Shown here: piece after piece, positions 44,521 to 52,645 of the stretch
Layout of the letters: each line of letters opens with the position of its first letter
Position numbering within the stretch: position 1 is the first letter of the stretch
DNA from: Danxiaibacter flavus
GTDB lineage: Bacteria; Bacteroidota; Bacteroidia; Chitinophagales; Chitinophagaceae
DNA: 64,000 bases
NCBI RefSeq assembly: GCF_041060425.1
Contig: NZ_JAULBC010000004.1
Coordinates: 248,001-312,000 of the forward strand
Reading direction: 5' to 3'
Translations under genes and position numbers: made by a program
Notes under the pieces: generated by a model
Database searches by the model: none
What the model was told of the DNA's origin: nothing
What the model saw: only the letters and a program-made list of their open reading frames with translations

Positions 44521-46128
44521 ATGGACATTGCGAATTTGAATAAAGATAGGAAGAAGGGACGAAAGCCCTCGATTGATGTTAGCACGATGATGTATGGCAA
44601 AATTCCACCCCAGGCCAAAGAACTGGAGGAAGCTGTGCTCGGTGCGATAATGCTGGAAAAAAGTGCGTTTGACACGGTGGTGGAGATTATAAGGCCGGAG
44701 TGTTTCTACGTTGATGCCAATCAACGGATTTTTCGCTGCTTTCAATCGCTTGCGCAAAAAAGCATGCCGATTGATATTCTTACTGTAGTAGAAGAACTCA
44801 AATCAAAAGAAGAACTGGAAATGGTTGGTGGCCCGTACTATGTAACGCGCCTGACCAACGCAGTTGTTTCTACTGCCAATATTGAAGCGCATGCCAGGAT
44901 AGTTCTGCAAAAATTTATTCAGCGTGAGCTGATCAGAATAAGCGGAGAAATTATTGGCGATGCTTATGAAGACAGCACCGACGTATTTGACCTGCTGGAT
45001 GATGCTGAATCAAAAATGTTCAACATCACCAACAACTACCTGAAGAAGGATTACCAGGACATGGGTACTGTTCTGGCTAAAACGTTAAACCGTATTGATG
45101 AGCTTCGTAAAAAAACCGAAGATATTTCCGGTGTTCCAAGTGGTTTCCCTACGCTCGACAGAGTTACCTATGGATGGCAGCCAACGGATCTTATTATCCT
45201 AGCTGCGAGACCTGCCGTGGGTAAAACAGCCTTTGCATTAAACCTGGCCCGTAATGCTGCAATGAATAGTACAAGACCTACTCCGGTTGGCTTCTTCTCT
45301 CTTGAGATGGGTGCGTCACAGCTTGTACAACGTATTCTTTCTGCGGAGAGTGAGATCATGATGGAAAAGATCGCGCGTGGTAAGCTGGAGGAATATGAAT
45401 ATCAGCAATTGCAGAAAAAGGGTATTGCGAGACTTGAAACTGCGCCGCTGTTCATTGATGATACAGCCGCTTTGAACATCTTTGAGTTCCGTGCTAAAGC
45501 AAGAAGACTTGTAAATAAACATAACGTAGGCTTCATCATCATCGACTATCTTCAATTGATGAGTGGTAGCGATAAAGCAGGTAGCCGTGAGCAGGAGATC
45601 AGTACTATTTCCCGTACGTTAAAACAATTGGCGAAAGAATTAAATATCCCAATCATTGCACTGAGCCAGTTAAGCCGTGCCGTTGAAACACGTAAAGAAA
45701 GTAAGATGCCTCAGTTGAGTGACTTACGTGAATCTGGTGCGATTGAGCAGGATGCGGATATGGTTATGTTCATTTACCGCCCTGAGTACTACGAAAACAT
45801 GAGTAATGAAATGGGTGAAAGTACAAAGGGTGAAACACACGTGCGTATAGCCAAGCACCGTAATGGTTCGCTCGAAACCATCAAACTCCGTGCAATGCTG
45901 CACATTCAAAAATTTGAGGAGTGGGATGAAGGCGGCTTACCTGGAATGGGCGGCGGAGGAGCAGGAGGAGGAAGCTGGAAACCAATTGGAAGCGGGCCTG
46001 CACTTCCTCCCAGCGGAGGTACCCAGGGAGATGACAATGATGGTGGCGGAAGATTTTTTATTCAGAAAGGCAGCCGCATGAACAGTGGCGATTTTGATGA
46101 AGGATTTGAAAGTGATGCACCGTTTTAG
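44521..46128 (+). CDS. dnaB: Replicative DNA helicase
   Basis: Hexameric helicase that unwinds DNA at the replication fork. The 535 residues have the N-terminal DnaB domain (PPQAKELEEAVLGAIMLEKS), linker and RecA-like C-terminal domain with Walker A AARPAVGKTAFALNLAR, FFSLEMGASQLVQRILS, Walker B-like FIIIDYLQLMSG and the arginine-finger region LRESGAIEQDADMVMFIYRP. The C-terminal 70 residues are Gly/Ser-rich (GMGGGGAGGGSWKP), longer than in Escherichia coli. I take the ATG at 44521 rather than the GTG three bases upstream. The stop TAG opens an AGCT repeat, followed by a terminator. Confidence 0.96.
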   Translation: MDIANLNKDRKKGRKPSIDVSTMMYGKIPPQAKELEEAVLGAIMLEKSAFDTVVEIIRPECFYVDANQRIFRCFQSLAQKSMPIDILTVVEELKSKEELEMVGGPYYVTRLTNAVVSTANIEAHARIVLQKFIQRELIRISGEIIGDAYEDSTDVFDLLDDAESKMFNITNNYLKKDYQDMGTVLAKTLNRIDELRKKTEDISGVPSGFPTLDRVTYGWQPTDLIILAARPAVGKTAFALNLARNAAMNSTRPTPVGFFSLEMGASQLVQRILSAESEIMMEKIARGKLEEYEYQQLQKKGIARLETAPLFIDDTAALNIFEFRAKARRLVNKHNVGFIIIDYLQLMSGSDKAGSREQEISTISRTLKQLAKELNIPIIALSQLSRAVETRKESKMPQLSDLRESGAIEQDADMVMFIYRPEYYENMSNEMGESTKGETHVRIAKHRNGSLETIKLRAMLHIQKFEEWDEGGLPGMGGGGAGGGSWKPIGSGPALPPSGGTQGDDNDGGGRFFIQKGSRMNSGDFDEGFESDAPF

Positions 46129-46163
46129 CTGTGAGCTTTGAGCTATCAGCTATGAGCTGGCAT
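46126..46163. repeat. AGCT period-7 repeat at the dnaB stop
   Basis: Begins with the TAG stop itself: TAGCTGTGAGCTTTGAGCT, then ATCAGCTATGAGCTGG. The first 19 bases equal those behind pdhC (56594 onwards). Confidence 0.8.
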
Positions 46164-46213
46164 TCTTAATACGTGCTGCTAACTTTTTAGACTAAGTTTT
46201 ATATTTCCATAAG

Positions 46214-46247
46214 AAACCTCTCCATAACCCCGGAGAGGTTTTCTTTT
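46214..46247 (+). terminator. Terminator behind dnaB
   Basis: AAACCTCTCC pairs with GGAGAGGTTT, followed by TTCTTTT. It lies about 85 bases after the stop, beyond the AGCT repeat. A TTTTGA-type run (46303-46338) follows before rsmE. Confidence 0.8.
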
Positions 46248-46383
46248 GTCATAAGTACTCAGCTATTTATCTTAAACCTCACACCCCTAATCTTAGCCTT
46301 TGAATTTTAACTTTTGAATTTTGATTTTTGACTTTCTTACTTTCTGTAGATATTTTTGCACAGATAATATGAATTACGGCTAA

Positions 46384-47085
46384 ATGGCATTACCCTACTT
46401 TTACGAACCATCAATACAAGTCTCCAATCACACATTTACTTTAAGTGAAGAAACCAGTAAGCATTGCATTCAGGTGCTGCGAATGCGGGAACAGGAAGGT
46501 TTAAAATTAACAGACGGTAAAGGCAATGCATACACAGCTGTTATAACACATGCCGATAAAAAGCATACTACAGTAGCCATTCAGGAAATGCTTGTAGAAC
46601 CTCCGCCACAAAAAAAACTATGCGTCGGCATATCTCTTCTTAAAAATGCAAGCCGCTTTGAATGGTTTCTTGAAAAGGCTACCGAAATTGGTGTTACAGA
46701 AATTTACCCACTATTGTGTAAGAGAACAGAAAGGCAGCACTTCCGGCACGACAGACTAAACGGCATTCTTATTGCAGCTATGCTTCAAAGCCAGCAGGTT
46801 TGGCTTCCGGTAATGCATGAACCATTGAAATATGCAGACGCGTTGAACCAAATGAACCATTCTTCTCAATTAATTGCGCATTGTGAAGAAGGTAAAAAAG
46901 AACACATCAGAGATCTTTCATTAAGTGAAGACATGTGTATGCTGATTGGTCCTGAGGGAGATTTCTCCAGTGAAGAAATCGCGCTGGCGCAACAAAGAAA
47001 TTATATACCTGTAACTTTAGGCAACACAAGGTTAAGGACGGAAACAGCGGCAATAGTAGCCGTAACCCTATTAATAAACAATTAA
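46384..47085 (+). CDS. rsmE: 16S rRNA m3U1498 methyltransferase
   Basis: Methylates N3 of U1498 in 16S rRNA using S-adenosylmethionine. The 233 residues contain the N-terminal PUA-like part (HCIQVLRMREQEGLKLTDGK) and the SPOUT knot: KNASRFEWFLEKATEIGVTE, PLLCKRTERQ, and the cofactor loop LIGPEGDFSSEEIALAQQ with LGNTRLRTETAAIVAV at the end. Length is normal. An L,D-transpeptidase gene starts eight bases after its stop, so the two are probably one operon. Confidence 0.95.
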   Translation: MALPYFYEPSIQVSNHTFTLSEETSKHCIQVLRMREQEGLKLTDGKGNAYTAVITHADKKHTTVAIQEMLVEPPPQKKLCVGISLLKNASRFEWFLEKATEIGVTEIYPLLCKRTERQHFRHDRLNGILIAAMLQSQQVWLPVMHEPLKYADALNQMNHSSQLIAHCEEGKKEHIRDLSLSEDMCMLIGPEGDFSSEEIALAQQRNYIPVTLGNTRLRTETAAIVAVTLLINN

Positions 47086-47093
47086 GAACTACT

Positions 47094-48701
47094 ATGAACG
47101 GTAAAAGAATTTTAGCTGCGTTGCTGATATTTACAACGGGTGTTTGGATGGCATGTAGTACACAACCGAAAAAGAAAAAGCCGGTTGTGCAGGATACTAC
47201 GATCAACATAAGAACGTCCTACAATAACCTCTTTCTTGACAGCAATATTGTTAAAAATTTTTTATTGTCCCATGGCCAGTTTGATTCTTTCCATGCTCAA
47301 TACCTGGATTTTTATAAGCAACGTAATTATGAGTTCGCATGGTTTGACAGCAGCGGAATTGCTGAACAAACAAGAAACTTTTACAACATGTTGGGTCCTG
47401 CGATTGAAACATTGCAGGATAGCGGCCTGTACAATAAATCAATAGAAAAACTATACACGCTTTTTACTGCAGATACAGTTCATCCGAAAACGAAGGCTCA
47501 GATGATTGAAGCTGAATTATCCTTCACCGGTCAGTTCTTTACTTATGCAGCCAAAATGTATAAAGGAAGCGATATGGATGTATCTGAATTGGGATGGTTC
47601 ATTCCCAGGAAAAAGGTTGACCTGACTGCCATACTCGACTCTACAATACTCAACAAAGGCAACCCCGTAAATGTTCCGTTAAATAGTCAGTACAACAAAT
47701 TGCAAACCTATCTGCAGAAATATTATGATCTAAGAAAAATATATCCGGTAGATACGCTTTCAATGAACGTAAAGAAAATTCAAAAGGGAGACTCATCCTT
47801 ACTTGTTAAAGAAATTCAGCAACGTCTTTTTTTACTTGGCGATCTGGAAGACCCCGACACTACCGGTGTTTTTGACACAAGCTTCTTGACTGCTGTTAAA
47901 CGGTTCCAGGAAAGAATGGGTTTAACGATTGATGGTGTTATCGGCCAAAAAGTGATTGATGAACTGAATGTTCCCATAAACACACGCATACAACAAATAC
48001 TTGTCAATCTTGAAAGGGTCCGCTGGCTGCCTGCAGAAAAAGATTCAATATACATGGTGGTAAATATTCCTGAATACAGGCTGCACGTTTTTCAGGATGG
48101 TGAACAAACTTTTAGTATGCGGGTAATTGTGGGTACAGCTGCCAACGGAACGGTGGTGTTCAACGGAAACCTAAAGTATATTGTATTCTCCCCTTACTGG
48201 AATGTTCCTACAAGCATTGTGAAAAACGAAATTGTACCCGGTATTCAAAAGAACCCCAACTATATTGCGGAACACAACATGGAAATAACCGGCAATAATG
48301 CAGGCTTACCGGTTGTTCGGCAAAAACCCGGAGGAACAAATTCCCTCGGATTAGTCAAATTTCTTTTTCCAAATACATATGATATCTACCTGCATGATAC
48401 GCCCAACCGCGATCTTTTCAATTCTTCCAACAGAAGTTTTAGTCATGGTTGTATCCGCGTTGGCAACCCCGTAAAACTTGCAGAATTTCTTTTACGTAAC
48501 GACACGGCCTGGACCAGTCAGAAGATTGACAGCGCCATGCATATGGATAAAGAAAAATGGGTTACGCTGCAACAATCAGTTCCTGTTTTTATTGTTTACC
48601 TGACTGCATGGATAGATCAGGAGAACAAACTGAACTTTAGAAAAGACATCTACGGCCACGATGCAAAAATGGCTGACAAGTTGTTTGTGAGGAAGTGGTA
48701 G
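47094..48701 (+). CDS. L,D-transpeptidase (YcbB/LdtD-like) lipoprotein
   Basis: Periplasmic enzyme that makes 3-3 peptidoglycan cross-links. The 535 residues open with a lipobox-like signal (ILAALLIFTTGVWMAC|ST), then an unassigned helical part, a peptidoglycan-binding domain at about 228-290 (DSSLLVKEIQQRLFLLGDLE, FDTSFLTAVKRFQERMGL) and the YkuD domain with FSPYWNVPTSIVKNEIVPGI, YLHDTPNRDLFN and the catalytic SHGCIRVGNPVKLAEFLL. Domain order matches YcbB. It follows rsmE by eight bases. Directly behind its TAG comes the large composite repeat. Confidence 0.92.
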   Translation: MNGKRILAALLIFTTGVWMACSTQPKKKKPVVQDTTINIRTSYNNLFLDSNIVKNFLLSHGQFDSFHAQYLDFYKQRNYEFAWFDSSGIAEQTRNFYNMLGPAIETLQDSGLYNKSIEKLYTLFTADTVHPKTKAQMIEAELSFTGQFFTYAAKMYKGSDMDVSELGWFIPRKKVDLTAILDSTILNKGNPVNVPLNSQYNKLQTYLQKYYDLRKIYPVDTLSMNVKKIQKGDSSLLVKEIQQRLFLLGDLEDPDTTGVFDTSFLTAVKRFQERMGLTIDGVIGQKVIDELNVPINTRIQQILVNLERVRWLPAEKDSIYMVVNIPEYRLHVFQDGEQTFSMRVIVGTAANGTVVFNGNLKYIVFSPYWNVPTSIVKNEIVPGIQKNPNYIAEHNMEITGNNAGLPVVRQKPGGTNSLGLVKFLFPNTYDIYLHDTPNRDLFNSSNRSFSHGCIRVGNPVKLAEFLLRNDTAWTSQKIDSAMHMDKEKWVTLQQSVPVFIVYLTAWIDQENKLNFRKDIYGHDAKMADKLFVRKW

Positions 48702-49461
48702 GGAGCTGCGAGCTGTCAGCTATGAGCTTTGGGTGGCAGGTTTCAGGTGTAAGGCGTAAGGTTTGAGGTTTGAGGTAAGGGGTCACTCCGCACTTAAAAC
48801 ATCGTCCACCATACACCGTACATCATACATCGTACATCTAACATTCACTTACGCTGCCGCACCTATGTACTTCGTAACTCGTACTTCGTACTTAAAAATC
48901 ATCGGGAAGTGCACTAATTTCCGGCTTCAACCCACATCGTACACCGTACATCATACATCTAACATTTAATCGCGCTGTCGCACCTGTGTACTTCGTAACT
49001 CGTACTTCGTACTTAAAAATAATCGGGCAGTGTACTAAACTCCCGGCTTCAACCCACATCGTACACCGTACATCATACATCTGACATTTAATCGCCCTGT
49101 CGCACCTGCGTACTTCGTAACTCGTACTCCGTACTTAAAAATAATCGGGCAGTGTACTAAATTCCCGGCTTCAACCCACATCGCACACCGTACATCATAC
49201 ATCTGACATTTAATCGCGCTGCCGCACCTGCGTACTTCGTAACTCGTACCTCGTACTTAAAAATAATCGGGCAGTGTACTAATTTCCCGGCTTTAACCAC
49301 ATCGTACATCGTACACCTTACATCTAACATTCACTCACGCTCTTGCACCTGCGTACTTCGTAACTCCTACTTCGTACTTAAAAATCATCGGGCTGGAAAC
49401 GAAACTTCCGGCCTGGCTCACATCTAAAATCGTACACCGTACATCGTACATTTCCTTATAT
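48702..49461. repeat. Composite repeat, AGCT-AGGT-GTAC order (copy 2), with ~121-bp tandem units
   Basis: Directly behind the transpeptidase stop: AGCT heptamers ending GAGCTTTGGG (48702-48734), AGGT heptamers (48735-48780), then a GTAC array to 49461. In the array, the word TACTTCGTAAC or TACTTCGTAACTC recurs at 48868, 48989, 49111, 49233 and 49354, a period of 121-122 bases; units share ATCGGGCAGTGTACTAA, CCCGGCTTCAACCCACATCG and CGTACACCGTACATCATACA with few differences. The whole is the mirror image of 50651-51457, on the other side of the GNAT-like gene. No open frame of note. Confidence 0.85.
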
Positions 49462-49468
49462 TCGTAAA

Positions 49469-50650
49469 ATGAGTACAATGCACTTGATTGAAGTAAACAA
49501 TGCGGCGACGGCAAAAGAGTTCAATAAGGTTAATGTATTGATGAATGCAGGCAACCCCAATTATATTCAACCATTGGATAGTGAAGTAAATGATGCGTTT
49601 GATCCTGAAAAAAATAAATCTTATAAATACGGAGAAACAAAACGTTGGATCCTAAAAGATGACAACGGCAAACTTCTTGGCCGTATTGCTGCCTTTACCA
49701 ATAGTAAATACACAAACAAGGGAACAGAATTTAACACTGGCTGCGTTGGCTTTTTTGACTGTGTGAACGATATAGCTGCTGCTACACTTCTTTTTGATAC
49801 TGCAAAAGCGTGGCTAAAGAGCAAAGGCATGGAAGCGATGGATGGTCCGGTTAATTATAATGATCGCGATAAGTGGTGGGGATTGATGGTTGAAGGATTT
49901 GATGTGGAACCCATTTACGGCATGGCTTTCAATCCGCCTTACTACCAGCAATTGTTTGAGACATATGGCTTCAGGAATTATTACGACCAGTATTACTATG
50001 AGATGCAGGTTGACGCGCCGTTGCCGCCGAGATTTCCTGAACGCCATGCAAAGTTTAAAGCAAAACCAGATTACCAGGCAAGACATATTGACCTGAAACA
50101 GCTGGAAAAACATGCGCGCGAATTTGCTACAGTTTATAATGCAGCCTGGGCACAACATGGCGAGGCGAAGGAAATAACTGAAGAGCAGGCGATGAAGCTG
50201 TTCAAAAAAATGAAGCCGATCATTGACGAACGTGTCATCATGTTTGCCTATTATAAAGAAGAGCCGATTGCCATGTGGATCAATATTCCCGATCTAAACC
50301 AATACTTTAAACACTTCAATGGCAAGTTTGGGTTATTACAAAAGCTCCGTTTACTGTGGATGAAAAAGAATGGCGCCTGTAAGGTATTTACCGGCGTGGC
50401 TTTTGGCGTTGTTCCCAAATTTCAGGCCCTCGGCATTGATTCATTTATGATATATGAAGGCGCGCTGATACTTCAAAATAAAGGCTGGTACAACAGGTAC
50501 GAGATGGGCTGGGCCGGCGACTGGAACCCCAAGATGTTGAACATTTACAAAAACCTTGGCGGCACCCAAAGCAGACATATGGTAACATACAGATACATCT
50601 TTGATAACAAATATGAATTTGAAAGACATCCGGTGATGGAATACAAGTAG
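49469..50650 (+). CDS. GNAT-like protein of unknown function
   Basis: Cytosolic protein of 393 residues without signal peptide or membrane helix. Its middle and end have a GNAT-acetyltransferase feel (KDDNGKLLGRIAAFTNSKYT; PKFQALGIDSFMIYEGALIL; YEMGWAGDWNPKMLNIYKNL), similar to the two-domain acyltransferase-like proteins conserved in Bacteroidota, but the substrate is unknown. Start ATG 49469 gives MSTMHLIEVNNAATAKEFNK; a second ATG follows after three codons. The sequence TATATTCG 15 bases upstream may be a -7 box. The gene is bracketed by two inverted composite repeat arrays, and its TAG stop runs straight into the right-hand one. Confidence 0.82.
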   Translation: MSTMHLIEVNNAATAKEFNKVNVLMNAGNPNYIQPLDSEVNDAFDPEKNKSYKYGETKRWILKDDNGKLLGRIAAFTNSKYTNKGTEFNTGCVGFFDCVNDIAAATLLFDTAKAWLKSKGMEAMDGPVNYNDRDKWWGLMVEGFDVEPIYGMAFNPPYYQQLFETYGFRNYYDQYYYEMQVDAPLPPRFPERHAKFKAKPDYQARHIDLKQLEKHAREFATVYNAAWAQHGEAKEITEEQAMKLFKKMKPIIDERVIMFAYYKEEPIAMWINIPDLNQYFKHFNGKFGLLQKLRLLWMKKNGACKVFTGVAFGVVPKFQALGIDSFMIYEGALILQNKGWYNRYEMGWAGDWNPKMLNIYKNLGGTQSRHMVTYRYIFDNKYEFERHPVMEYK

Positions 50651-51457
50651 ATGTTGGATGTACGGTGTTCGATGTTAGATGTACGATGTGGGACAAACCT
50701 GGAGCCTATGTCTGCTGATTTGTGTTTTAAGTACGAAGTACGAGGTACGAAGTACGCGGGTGCGGCAGCGCGATTAAATGTTAGATGTTTGATGTACGGT
50801 GTACGATGTGGTTGAAGCCGGAATTTTAGTACGCCGCCCGAGGATAAGTACGAACTACGAGGTACGAAGTACGTTGGTGCAGCAGCGTGAGTGAATGTTA
50901 GATGTTTGATGTACGGTGTACGATGTAGGGTAAAGCCGGAAATTTAGTACGCTGCCCGATGATTTTAAGTACGAAGTACGAAGGTGCAGCAGCGTGAGTC
51001 AATGTTAGATGTTTGATGTACGGTGTACGATGTGGGGTGAAGCCGGAAATTTAGTACGCCGCCCGAGGATAAGTACGAACTACGAGGTACGAAGTACGTT
51101 GGTGCAGCAGCGTGAGTGAATGTTAGATGTTTGATGTACGGTGTACGATGTAGGGTAAAGCCGGAAATTTAGTACGCTGCCTGATGTTTAAGTACGAACT
51201 ACGAGGTACGAAGTACGCAGGTGAAGCAGCGTAAGTGAATGTTAGATGTTTGATGTAGGGTGTACGATATATTATAAAATATGAAGTTCGATTAACGAAT
51301 ACATAAGTGCAGCTGCGAGAGTAACTGTACGGTCAGCGTGAAATAACCTTTTTCTTAACGCAAAACCTCAATCTTTACGCCTACCTCACGCCTTACGCCT
51401 GATACCTGAAACCTGATACCCAAAGCTCATAGCTGATAGCTGACAGCTCACAGCTCA
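50651..51457. repeat. Composite repeat (copy 3), inverted relative to copy 2
   Basis: Read from the SDR gene's stop on the minus strand: AGCT heptamers ending GAGCTTTGGG (51421-51460), AGGT heptamers (51371-51420), then a GTAC array back to the GNAT stop at 50650. On the plus strand the word AAGCCGGAA recurs at 50814, 50933, 51040 and 51158, spacing 107-119 bases, with CAGCAGCGTGAGTGAATG and GATGTACGGTGTACGATG in each unit. These are complements of words in the array at 48.8-49.46 kb. An AT-rich 90-base piece (51280-51370) separates the GTAC and AGGT parts. Confidence 0.85.
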
Positions 51458-52390
51458 TCACTGCCTCAGCGTCCAGATTGCTGTTTCAATAATGCCATTC
51501 TTATAAGAAGTTGGTTCGAAGTGAAAGGCGGTATCGAACTTGGTTGAATCGAAAATGTAGGGATATTCGTTTTGATAAAGCATTTCCTGCAATTCCTTGA
51601 TCGTCCGGTCAAACAGCCCTCCTATCCAAACCAACCAACCGGATAATTTATTGTAGGAACTGTCGGCCTGCATGGCCGTGGCGGCCTGATGAATAAATTC
51701 TTCTCCCGTTAAGGGATGCGGAGCCGTGGGCAGGTGCCATGTTTGACCGAATGCATCTTCACTATTTGCCAGCATATACAATGCCCGGGCAGCATCTGGC
51801 ACGTAGGTGAACGAATGAGGAACATTGGGATTGCCCAACCATTGCGCATGTTTTCTTTTCTTGAAATTCTTAAACACAAGCAAGTTGGCAACGCTTGTAC
51901 TAAATCCGACAGGACCATAAAAATCAGCGGACCTCGCAATAAGCGCGGTTATGTTTTTATTGGCAATTTCATCAAGTAATTTCGTGGCTATCAGCGCCCT
52001 GATCTCCCCTTTACGGCTAACCGGGTTAAAAGGAGTTTGTTCTGTCATCACTCCATCAACTTTGCCATACATGTATACATTATCAAAAAAAATCAACTTT
52101 GCACCTGATTCCCTGCATGCGTTTATCACGTTAGTCATAATAACCGGCCATTTTTCTGCCCAAACCCTGACATCATATTTTAACCCTGTGAGCAGATAAA
52201 CTACTGAAGAATTCTCCACCGCCTGTAATGCTTGTTTGTAATCTGTAATGTCTGCGCGAACCGTTTCAACACCATCCACCGGCTTAACATTTCTTGAGAC
52301 CAGCCTGATATTTTCATGATGACTGGTCAGCACGGCCAGTAATTCATTCGCCACCGAACCTCCGGCGCCAAGTATTGTATGAAGTTTCAT
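51458..52390 (-). CDS. NAD(P)-binding epimerase-type (atypical SDR) protein
   Basis: Rossmann-fold protein of 310 residues. The N-terminal LHTILGAGGSVANELLAVLT carries a GxGG-type dinucleotide motif, and VRADITDYKQALQAVENSSV, VYLLTGLKY and LIFFDNVYMYGKVDGVMTEQ follow the extended SDR pattern. The Tyr-x3-Lys catalytic pair expected after MTEQTPFNP is missing (the segment reads VSRKGEIRALIATKLLDEI), so it is probably an atypical SDR that binds cofactor but may not be a classical epimerase. Single gene between the composite repeat and the divergent dnaX. Function unknown. Confidence 0.85.
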   Translation of the reverse strand: MKLHTILGAGGSVANELLAVLTSHHENIRLVSRNVKPVDGVETVRADITDYKQALQAVENSSVVYLLTGLKYDVRVWAEKWPVIMTNVINACRESGAKLIFFDNVYMYGKVDGVMTEQTPFNPVSRKGEIRALIATKLLDEIANKNITALIARSADFYGPVGFSTSVANLLVFKNFKKRKHAQWLGNPNVPHSFTYVPDAARALYMLANSEDAFGQTWHLPTAPHPLTGEEFIHQAATAMQADSSYNKLSGWLVWIGGLFDRTIKELQEMLYQNEYPYIFDSTKFDTAFHFEPTSYKNGIIETAIWTLRQ

Positions 52391-52645
52391 AAATGCTCAC
52401 CATTTGAATGTGAGAACAGTATTAAATCTAAGCGGAAAAAGATTGCTTTTATAATGCCTGCGCTTAAAAAAAAATTATATCAACCGTCCTCAATGTTTTG
52501 CCTGTAAAAACAGTTTATTTCTATTCTACACATTTGGTTTATTTACAATAGCAAAATATCAGCCATGTTTTGCACACAGGCTGTTTGTAAATTTTTGGTA
52601 AGATGAACGGCAAACTGCTAACTCATGCTTATCTTGCAAGCCGCT

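Noticed and set aside
44194..44757. 187-codon minus-strand frame upstream of dnaB
   Set aside because: Overlaps the real dnaB start and shows no family signature.
48786..49461. CRISPR-like regular spacing of ~121 bases
   Set aside because: The whole unit is repeated, not short repeats with unique spacers; no cas genes.
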